Origin: Paludibacterium paludis
Lineage (GTDB): Bacteria; Pseudomonadota; Gammaproteobacteria; Burkholderiales; Chromobacteriaceae
Assembly (NCBI RefSeq): GCF_018802605.1
Contig: NZ_CP069161.1
Location: 1,116,001 to 1,180,000 of the forward strand
Length of the DNA: 64,000 nucleotides
Reading direction: 5' to 3'
The translations under genes were made by a program, and so were the position numbers. The notes below the pieces were generated by a model that worked only from the letters and a program-made list of their open reading frames with translations, ran no database searches and was not told where the DNA came from. Below, piece after piece: positions 56,122-64,000 of the stretch (positions are counted from its first letter, which is position 1; every line of letters begins with the position of its first letter).

Positions 56122-56432
56122 CCGCTTATGATCCTGCCCGCGTGAAGGCCGCCGCCTCCGCGTTGCGGGCGGTGATGGCGCGCCATGCCGGAGCCGATGC
56201 TCAGGCACGGGCCCTGTCGGAGGCGCTCGCGCCTTTTTTGGCGCAGGCCATCTCGGGAACGGCCGGACCGATAGAATGGTCCGCGATTCCTGGCGCCACC
56301 TTGTTCAGCGAAGGCGGACTGGGACGCTATCCCGATCTTGAGGCCGCCTATGCCAGTTTTCGCATCGAAGTGTCGGGCGGGAGCAGTCCGGTTCTGGAGC
56401 GCTTGAGAAAAAAGCGGGGCGGCCATGACTGA
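56118..56432 (+). CDS. Small hypothetical protein downstream of the lipoprotein gene
   Basis: This 104-residue protein has no signal peptide or membrane helix and is probably cytoplasmic. It is Ala-rich and helical in the first half (VKAAASALRAVMARHAG) and ends in a basic tail (RLRKKRGGHD). Its ATG overlaps the preceding stop (ATGA, 56118-56121), which is strong evidence for translational coupling with the lipoprotein gene. No family is recognised. It converges with the desaturase gene 21 bases on. Confidence 0.7.
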   Translation: MTAYDPARVKAAASALRAVMARHAGADAQARALSEALAPFLAQAISGTAGPIEWSAIPGATLFSEGGLGRYPDLEAAYASFRIEVSGGSSPVLERLRKKRGGHD

Positions 56433-56453
56433 ATGACCGGTCCCGTGTGTCTT

Positions 56454-57482
56454 TCAGTGCCGGGGGGCGTCAAGGATGGGTATGCCCTGCCCGCCGCGGC
56501 GTTCGCGCCGGTCGAAGAAATGCCCCATCAGGCTCAACAGCGGCCGGCGCCGGTTGCGCAAGGAGAAGACGACCTCGCTGAGCGTTTCCGGGGAACTTCC
56601 CGTGCGTGCCGCGGCAAGCGCGGCGCTGGCCTGCGGCAGCCGGTACCATGGTAGCCAGGGGAAGAGGTGGTGGGCGATATGCAGATTGAAGTTGAGGATC
56701 ACGAAACGCGACCACAGCGGCACCGTGGCGCAATCGTGGGATACGCCGTCCTGCTCCCAGAGCGACAATCCTTCATGGTCCTCGGCGAGTATCGGAGCTT
56801 CGGCGTGATGCGGCAGGTTCAGCATTTCCACCATGGCGAGCAGGAACACCCAGACCGGCAAGTAGAAGCCGGCGAGTGTGCCCAGCGCCTCGTGGCGCCA
56901 GGCGATGACGAAAACGGTGGCGTAGCCTGCCAGGTAGACACAGGCGAAGAGCAGTTGCTTGCGGTTACGAATCGACCGGTCTCCCGCCGCGCGCGCCCTG
57001 AACGGGGCGAGCCAATGGCCGAGGAAGTGGTTGGCGGCGATCATGGGGATCCAGTATTTCCACATTCTTTCCAGACGGTGGGCTTCCTTTTCTGTCATGA
57101 CGGCGAATTTGGCGATCATCGCGCGGTTTTCCGGATCATGGACCGGGTGGGCGGTCCAGGCATGGTGCGCCAGATGATTCTGTTTGCGCACCAGATAGGG
57201 CAGGCCGATGAACCAGGCGGCTCCGTGCCCGACCACATCGTTGAGAAACCGGCTGGCCGCCACGGTGTTGTGGGTGGCTTCGTGCATGATCAGGTACAGC
57301 TGCACGAGAGCGAAGCCGGCCACCAGCCAGGCCGCCAGGTTCGACAGCAGCGCGTCGGCGTTCCACAACGTCCAGGCGGCGCCCATCAGCGCGATATCGG
57401 CCAGCCACACCAGCACTGTCCAGGGTTTTTTTTCCTGACCGGGAAATGCTTTGCGAATTGCCAGCCATTGGTCTTTTGTCAT
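56454..57482 (-). CDS. Membrane fatty acid desaturase
   Basis: This 342-residue di-iron membrane desaturase has the three histidine boxes: HEATH (67-71), HLAHHAWTAH (about 102-111) and HIAHH near residue 270, with hydrophobic helix pairs between them. It probably introduces a double bond into a fatty acyl or lipid chain using O2. The exact substrate (membrane lipid, free acyl or an acyl conjugate) cannot be read from sequence. It starts at the ATG read at 57482, 57 bases after the GNAT gene on the same strand, and the pair may be an operon. Confidence 0.9.
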   Translation of the reverse strand: MTKDQWLAIRKAFPGQEKKPWTVLVWLADIALMGAAWTLWNADALLSNLAAWLVAGFALVQLYLIMHEATHNTVAASRFLNDVVGHGAAWFIGLPYLVRKQNHLAHHAWTAHPVHDPENRAMIAKFAVMTEKEAHRLERMWKYWIPMIAANHFLGHWLAPFRARAAGDRSIRNRKQLLFACVYLAGYATVFVIAWRHEALGTLAGFYLPVWVFLLAMVEMLNLPHHAEAPILAEDHEGLSLWEQDGVSHDCATVPLWSRFVILNFNLHIAHHLFPWLPWYRLPQASAALAAARTGSSPETLSEVVFSLRNRRRPLLSLMGHFFDRRERRGGQGIPILDAPRH

Positions 57483-57539
57483 TGCTCGGATCCTCCCCGT
57501 GTATTGGATAGCCCGCTGGCGGCGAGCCTTGGCGAAACG

Positions 57540-58583
57540 TCAAACCAGCCTGGCCGCGAGTTGTGCGAATGCCTGGTCCATCGTGGCGATTTCTTCCTCG
57601 AAACCATTGGCCTGAGGCGAGTCGTCGAACCGGCGACGGACAAGCATCAGCGCATCGAAGCGCGCGCCTTCCCGCCAGTACCATGCCGGCAGGTACGCGG
57701 TAATGGCGAAGCCCATGGCCAGCATGCGGCGGGTCAACTGATGTTTGTCTGCCAGAATCCGCGCGCAGACATAGTCGGCCTTCCCATGCGTGGCAAGAAA
57801 CCGTTCGAGGTCGTCGGCCAGGCCGTTTTCTTTCGGGGCCGCCCCCGTGTAGCCGCCCAGCGTCAATGCTCCGATCCGCGCATCGAAGGTGTAGCGGAAA
57901 CCATCCGTTTCCTGTTCGTGTTCTGTGCCGACCAGGCAGTCCTCGGGATAGGGGCCGGGCCGTATCGCCAGGCCAAGAGGCGCATAGACGGCGTCGCGCA
58001 GGAAGTCCCAGTGAAGCATCGCGCGTTGCGCGGGCGTGACATGGATGAACCGGCCGGCGGCCGGCGGATGCACGGCGGTCATGTGGTATTCGCGAACACC
58101 GTCCACGGTATTGGGCCCCCCATCGTGGCCGACCAGCACCGAATCGATCAGTTTGCGCATGGCGTGAAGGGCGACGGGGTGGCGCATGGAAAAATACCCC
58201 AGCTCCGCGGGATCCTGCGGCATGCAGTCAAGGCAATGGCGGGCAAGGCGCGTGACGATGCCAAGGTGGCGCAATTCCGGCAGTACCACGCCAAAGCACG
58301 CTTCGCGCGAGCGATTCCAGGCATGCCGGGCCAGGCAGGCGCAGGCGCCGATTCCCTCCGGCGTGTCGAGGACGAACCAGCGATGACTGCCGTCTTCGAT
58401 GCCCGCGCGAATGAACCCGTCGTCAAGGCATGGGTGGCTGGTATCGCCGTAGGTTCTCCGGAAAAGCCGGACCAGGCCCGGGCAATCGTCAGGCGTGGCC
58501 GGCCGGATGGCCCGATCCTCAATGTTGCCGGACAGAAACGGGGCCGTTGTTTCGTGGCACGTTGCGCTGTGTTTTGTGTGCAT
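57540..58583 (-). CDS. Large GNAT-fold acyltransferase-like protein
   Basis: This 347-residue protein starts with a GNAT-like domain (DRAIRPATPDDCPGLVRLFRRTYG, then LRHLGIVTRLARHCLD). The C-terminal half (YVCARILADKHQLTRRMLAMGFAITAYLPAWY) again resembles the last part of a GNAT fold, so it may be a two-repeat GNAT. Family and substrate are not identified. It lies directly upstream of a fatty-acid desaturase on the same strand, which raises the possibility of an acyl substrate. It begins at the ATG at 58583; an internal start is possible. Confidence 0.72.
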   Translation of the reverse strand: MHTKHSATCHETTAPFLSGNIEDRAIRPATPDDCPGLVRLFRRTYGDTSHPCLDDGFIRAGIEDGSHRWFVLDTPEGIGACACLARHAWNRSREACFGVVLPELRHLGIVTRLARHCLDCMPQDPAELGYFSMRHPVALHAMRKLIDSVLVGHDGGPNTVDGVREYHMTAVHPPAAGRFIHVTPAQRAMLHWDFLRDAVYAPLGLAIRPGPYPEDCLVGTEHEQETDGFRYTFDARIGALTLGGYTGAAPKENGLADDLERFLATHGKADYVCARILADKHQLTRRMLAMGFAITAYLPAWYWREGARFDALMLVRRRFDDSPQANGFEEEIATMDQAFAQLAARLV

Positions 58584-58742
58584 GGAGTGTCCGATCGGTG
58601 GTTATCGGCTTTCTGCCATGGAGGGGCATGCCCGTGTCGCGAAGCGGCGGGCGAATGTTTTCTCGGGAAATTTTCTTCCATGCTACTGCGTGGATGGATG
58701 ACCCGAACCTGATAATAAAGTCAGTAAGGGTATTGTTTTTTC

Positions 58743-58779
58743 GGAAAGAAAAACCGCCCGGGTTTAGGTGCCGGGCGGT
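58743..58779 (-). terminator. Intrinsic terminator after pbpG
   Basis: On the - strand ACCGCCCGG (58779-58771) and CCGGGCGGT (58761-58753) pair around a 9-base loop and are followed by a TTTTTCTTTCC tail. Confidence 0.85.
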
Positions 58780-58806
58780 GGAGGGGGTCTTGAACCTGAA
58801 GGAAGA

Positions 58807-59844
58807 TCAGCCCTGGGCCAGCCAGTTGCCCGGGTGGGATTCGAGCCAGGTCTTGAGTGTTTTGGCGTCGTTCACGCGCGCGGCGCTGCCGCCGGCGGCC
58901 AGCAGCACGATGATCAGCGGCTGGGACCCGATGGTGGCCTGCATCACCATGCAGCGCCCGGCCTCCTGGATGTAGCCGGTTTTTTGCAGGGCGATCTCCC
59001 AGTCGCCCTCACGCACCAGCGCATTGCTGTTCTTGTAGTGCAAAAGGCGGTTGCGGACGATGTGCACCTCGTGTTCGGGGGTCGTGGTGAAGTTGCGGAT
59101 CAGCGGGTAGTTCTCCGCGGCGCGCACCATGCGGGCCAGATCCGCCGCCGTCGATGTGTTGCGGGTATCCAGTCCGGTCGGTTCGTAGAACACCGTGTCC
59201 TTCATGCCCAGTTGGCGGGCTTTCTGATTCATTTTCGCCACAAAAGCGTTCAGACCGCCCGGCGAGGTACGGGCCAGGGCGTTGGCCGCGCGGTTTTCCG
59301 AGGACATCAGGGCGAGGAGCAGCATTTCGCGGCGGGTCAGGGTCGTGCCGATGGCCAGCCGCGATGTGGTGTTCTTGAGGCGGTCGATCTCGGCGTCGGT
59401 GACGGTGACCGGGTCGTCCATCGGCACGCCCATGTCGAGCAGCACCATGGCCGTCATCAGTTTGCTGATCGACGCGATCGGCATCCGTTGTCCCGCATTC
59501 TTCTCGTAAAGGGGCTCGCCGGTCACGCCGTTGAGCACCAGCACGGACTGGGAGCTCAGGTGCGGACCGCCCGGACTGAAGGTCTGCATGCTGGCGTGGC
59601 GCAGGTTGCTGCGCCGGATGCTGACGGGCGGCGGAGCGGGTTTTCGCAGGGTGATGGAGACTTTGGAAGGGGTTTTGCGTACCGCGCTTTTCACCTGGGC
59701 GGTCTTGTTGCGCGCGCCCGGCTTCTTGGCGATATGGTGGGCAGCGGCATGCGTTTTGCGCGGCTCCTTGGCTGTCTGGGCGACAGCGGCCACCGGCATG
59801 GCCAGTGACGCGGCGACCAGCCAGCGTACGATATTCTTCAGCAT
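58807..59844 (-). CDS. pbpG: D-alanyl-D-alanine endopeptidase (PBP7 type)
   Basis: PbpG (345 residues) is a periplasmic serine peptidase that cleaves D-Ala cross-links in peptidoglycan. After a signal peptide (cleavage after AVAQ) there is an unusual basic Lys/Ala/Pro-rich linker (about 25-75) before the S11 domain. The catalytic motifs SISKLM (SxxK), SSENRA (SxN) and KTGYIQ (KTG) are all intact. The start is the ATG at 59844; the frame extends to 59865 but would precede the signal peptide. A terminator follows. Confidence 0.93.
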   Translation of the reverse strand: MLKNIVRWLVAASLAMPVAAVAQTAKEPRKTHAAAHHIAKKPGARNKTAQVKSAVRKTPSKVSITLRKPAPPPVSIRRSNLRHASMQTFSPGGPHLSSQSVLVLNGVTGEPLYEKNAGQRMPIASISKLMTAMVLLDMGVPMDDPVTVTDAEIDRLKNTTSRLAIGTTLTRREMLLLALMSSENRAANALARTSPGGLNAFVAKMNQKARQLGMKDTVFYEPTGLDTRNTSTAADLARMVRAAENYPLIRNFTTTPEHEVHIVRNRLLHYKNSNALVREGDWEIALQKTGYIQEAGRCMVMQATIGSQPLIIVLLAAGGSAARVNDAKTLKTWLESHPGNWLAQG

Positions 59845-60017
59845 CGTGTCTTTCCCGTGGGTCATGCGAAAAAAAGCTAATCCAGTCTATTTTAAATCAA
59901 ACAAATGACTCGTGTAGGAGCATTTTTCCTTTTGTGGAACGACTATCAAGACAAGCGGTTTTTTTGACGTCCATGGCGTAAAATCTTTCCTGTTCCACCG
60001 CCCCGAAAGGTCATGCC

Positions 60018-62027
<2,010 letters not shown>

Positions 62028-62047
62028 GCACGGGAGAGACACGGAAG

Positions 62048-62515
62048 ATGGAACGCTGGCTGTTTGTCTGCATGGGCAATATCTGCCGTTCGCCGACGCT
62101 GGAGGGCGTGATGCGCGAACGCATCGCCAGAGCCGGGCTCACCGGCCGGCTCGAGGTCGATTCCGCGGGCACGGGGCCTTGGCACGCGGGCAAGGCGCCC
62201 GACGAGCGCAGCGCCCGGGCGGCCGCGCGCCGGGGTTATGATCTGACGCCCTTGCGGGCCCGTCAGATCGTGGCCGGGGATTTCGAGCGCTTCGACCTTA
62301 TTCTCGCCGCGGATCGGGACAACCTCGCCTGGCTTCGCGAACGGTGCCCCGAGATCCACCTGCACAAGCTGCGGCTGGCGTTGTCGGTGCTGGAGGACGG
62401 CGCCGAGATTCCCGATCCCTACTTCGGCGGCGAGGATGGTTTCGAGCGGGTGCTGGATTTGGTCGAGGCCGCCTGCGACGCATGGCTCGCCGGGCGCTTC
62501 CACGGCGACGCCTGA
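62048..62515 (+). CDS. Low-molecular-weight protein tyrosine phosphatase
   Basis: This 155-residue cytoplasmic phosphatase carries the P-loop CMGNICRSP (CX5RS) directly after the start and the general-acid Asp in EIPDPYFGG near the C-terminus. It is of the Wzb/Etp-YfkJ type, which dephosphorylates bacterial tyrosine kinases or other proteins. No kinase gene is nearby. The ATG at 62048 starts two residues before the hydrophobic first strand; a GTG at 62024 overlapping the uvrB stop would add eight residues. Confidence 0.93.
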   Translation: MERWLFVCMGNICRSPTLEGVMRERIARAGLTGRLEVDSAGTGPWHAGKAPDERSARAAARRGYDLTPLRARQIVAGDFERFDLILAADRDNLAWLRERCPEIHLHKLRLALSVLEDGAEIPDPYFGGEDGFERVLDLVEAACDAWLAGRFHGDA

Positions 62516-62560
62516 CGCGGTAAGCTCTGGGCAAAACAACGACAAAGAGTCATTCACCGA

Positions 62561-63250
62561 ATGCCCAACGAACCCATCTCGCTGCCCAAGCCGATCGAGG
62601 TCGCGCCAAGCCACACGGCCGATATCGTCCTGCCCAGGCTGACGGGCCGCCAGCCGCTGGCCCGGCAAGTGGTGATCGCCATCGGCTCGTCGACCGGGGG
62701 AACGGAGGCGCTGCGCGTGCTCCTGACCGCCCTGCCGGCGAACATGCCGCCGATCCTTATCACCCAGCACATGCCGGAAATGTTCACCAAGTCCTTTGCC
62801 GCCAGGCTTGACAGCCTGTGCCGGCTGACCGTCAAGGAGGCGGCGGACGGCGAGCGCCTGCAGCCCGGACATGTCTATATCGCGCCCGGGCACTCTCACT
62901 TGCTGGTCAAGCCCGCGCCGACCATCGGCTTCGCGGTCGGACTGAGCCGCGCGGATCCGGTGAACCGCCACCGCCCTTCGGTGGATGTGCTGTTCCGCTC
63001 GCTGGGCAATCTGGTCGGTAAAAATGCCATAGGTGTGATTCTTACCGGCATGGGGCGCGATGGCGCGGCCGGCATGCTGGAGATGAAGGAGGCCGGCGCG
63101 TATAATATCGCCCAGGACGAGGCGTCCTGTGTGGTCTTCGGCATGCCCAAAGAGGCCATTGCGCTGGGCGCGGTGCATGAAGTCCTGCCGATCGCCTCGA
63201 TGGCCGGGCGCCTTGCCGCGCTGGCCGTGCAACGACAACCTTCAGCCTGA
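62561..63250 (+). CDS. CheB-type methylesterase lacking a receiver domain
   Basis: This 229-residue protein is the catalytic half of CheB, which removes methyl groups from chemoreceptor glutamates. The triad is visible as Ser44 (IGSSTGG), His70 (TQHMPEMF) and Asp167 ([10 protein letters not shown]). Only about 35 residues precede the domain, so the phospho-receiver domain that gates normal CheB is absent. It lies 13 bases before the sigma-54 regulator gene, where a histidine kinase would be more usual. It is stand-alone and not visibly broken by a frameshift. Confidence 0.9.
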   Translation: MPNEPISLPKPIEVAPSHTADIVLPRLTGRQPLARQVVIAIGSSTGGTEALRVLLTALPANMPPILITQHMPEMFTKSFAARLDSLCRLTVKEAADGERLQPGHVYIAPGHSHLLVKPAPTIGFAVGLSRADPVNRHRPSVDVLFRSLGNLVGKNAIGVILTGMGRDGAAGMLEMKEAGAYNIAQDEASCVVFGMPKEAIALGAVHEVLPIASMAGRLAALAVQRQPSA

Positions 63251-63263
63251 CCGACGCCGCCCT

Positions 63264-64000
63264 ATGCCCATCACTTCCCTGCCCGTGCTTGTCGTCGAGG
63301 ACGACGCGGATCTGCGCGAAGCCATCGTCGACACTCTGACCCTCGCCGGCTATGCCACGCACGAAGCGAGCGACGGGTCGTCGGCGCTCGCCAAGCTCGA
63401 ACGTCATCCGATCGGACTCGTGGTATCCGACGCCCAGATGGAACCGATGGACGGCTATGCGCTGTTCGATGAGGTCAAGCGCCGCTATCCGGGCATTCCC
63501 TTCATCCTGATGACCGCTCACGGGGTGATCGAGCGGGCGATCGACCTCTTGCGCGCCGGAGCGAGCCATTATCTGCTCAAACCCTTCGAGCCGGCGGCGC
63601 TCATCGCCGAGGTCGGCCGCCATATCCTGGCGATGCCGGAAGGCCCGGGCGACGACGTGGTCGCCGAGTCGCCGGCGATGCGGCAGGTGTTTTCCCTGGC
63701 GGGGAGAGTGGCGCGCAGCGACGCGACCGTGTTGCTGTCCGGGCCCTCCGGCACCGGAAAGGAAGTCCTGGCGCGTTACATCCACCGCCATTCGGCGCGC
63801 TCGGGCGGGCCGTTCGTCGCCGTCAACTGCGCGGCGATTCCCGAAACCCTGCTCGAATCGACCCTGTTCGGGCACGAGAAGGGCGCCTTCACCGGCGCCG
63901 CCCAGACCATGCCGGGCAAGTTCGAGCAGGCCCAGGGCGGCACCTTGCTGCTCGACGAGGTGACCGAGATGCCGCTGGCCCTGCAGGCGAAACTCTTGCG
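63264..64000 (+). CDS. Sigma-54-dependent response regulator, flagellar FleR/FlrC-like (3' end outside window)
   Basis: The first 245 codons are visible and open to the window edge. A receiver domain (VVEDDAD; phospho-acceptor Asp56 in VVSDAQM; YLLKPF) is followed by an AAA+ sigma-54 activator domain with Walker A GPSGTGKE and the sigma-54-contacting GAFTGA loop (about 207-212). It activates sigma-54 promoters when phosphorylated. The FleR/FlrC-type flagellar role is inferred from similarity of the domain start and the adjacent cheB gene. The C-terminal DNA-binding domain is off the window. It starts at the ATG at 63264. Confidence 0.9.
   Translation, partial: MPITSLPVLVVEDDADLREAIVDTLTLAGYATHEASDGSSALAKLERHPIGLVVSDAQMEPMDGYALFDEVKRRYPGIPFILMTAHGVIERAIDLLRAGASHYLLKPFEPAALIAEVGRHILAMPEGPGDDVVAESPAMRQVFSLAGRVARSDATVLLSGPSGTGKEVLARYIHRHSARSGGPFVAVNCAAIPETLLESTLFGHEKGAFTGAAQTMPGKFEQAQGGTLLLDEVTEMPLALQAKLL

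Overview
The window looks like a chromosomal stretch of a motile Gram-negative betaproteobacterium, most likely of the order Neisseriales (a Chromobacterium or Paludibacterium-like organism). That placement is an inference. It rests on the earP-efp pair with Arg32 in EF-P, heptose-LPS genes, a B12-dependent ribonucleotide reductase, flgP/flgT flagellar genes and the general G+C-rich coding style. I see no complete insertion sequence, prophage or CRISPR array.

Layout. 1-2.4 kb: LPS sugar genes (ugd 3' end, rfaE1, hldD). 2.8-6.7 kb: cysM-zapE, then convergent earP-efp. 6.7-13 kb: a 1106-residue DUF748 protein and nrdJ, separated by a near-perfect 44-bp palindrome. 13.4-17.6 kb: a GH3 lipoprotein with an exact internal 36-bp tandem duplication, a GNAT/CN-hydrolase fusion and another GNAT. 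17.7-33.3 kb: a chemoreceptor, a TonB-dependent receptor, a tail-anchored GNAT-like protein, a TPP-riboswitch-controlled thiBPQ operon, a second paralogous TonB receptor and exbB-exbD-tonB. 33.5-38.6 kb: a secreted M3 oligopeptidase and the divergent dadR-like/dadA-alr catabolic locus. 38.7-44.9 kb: a FadR-type regulator, a Pro-Arg-His-His tRNA cluster, purU, a Nudix protein, an alanine/Na+ symporter, and UPF0149 and YkgJ family proteins. 45-52.6 kb: an MFS transporter, rlmD, an L,D-transpeptidase, a MocR regulator divergent from a LysE exporter with clear shared operator repeats, and gltX. 52.7-56.4 kb: a 39-residue miniprotein and a flagellar operon (flgP, flgT, then two unknown genes) behind a sigma-28 promoter. 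56.4-64 kb: fatty-acid desaturase plus a GNAT, pbpG, uvrB, a small tyrosine phosphatase, a receiver-less CheB and the start of a sigma-54 flagellar activator.

The most notable signals are regulatory. Two intergenic regions each carry a sigma-54 -24/-12 element preceded by a GCAC-N7-GTGC palindrome of the NtrC type at the usual enhancer distance. One (24048-24243) would drive an otherwise unannotated RNA of about 83 nt that ends in a strong intrinsic terminator. The other (31026-31163) lies upstream of exbB-exbD-tonB. Together with two TonB receptors, a secreted peptidase and D-/L-alanine catabolism nearby, they suggest that nitrogen limitation controls TonB-energised scavenging here and also produces a small RNA. 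This is a hypothesis built on motif matches.
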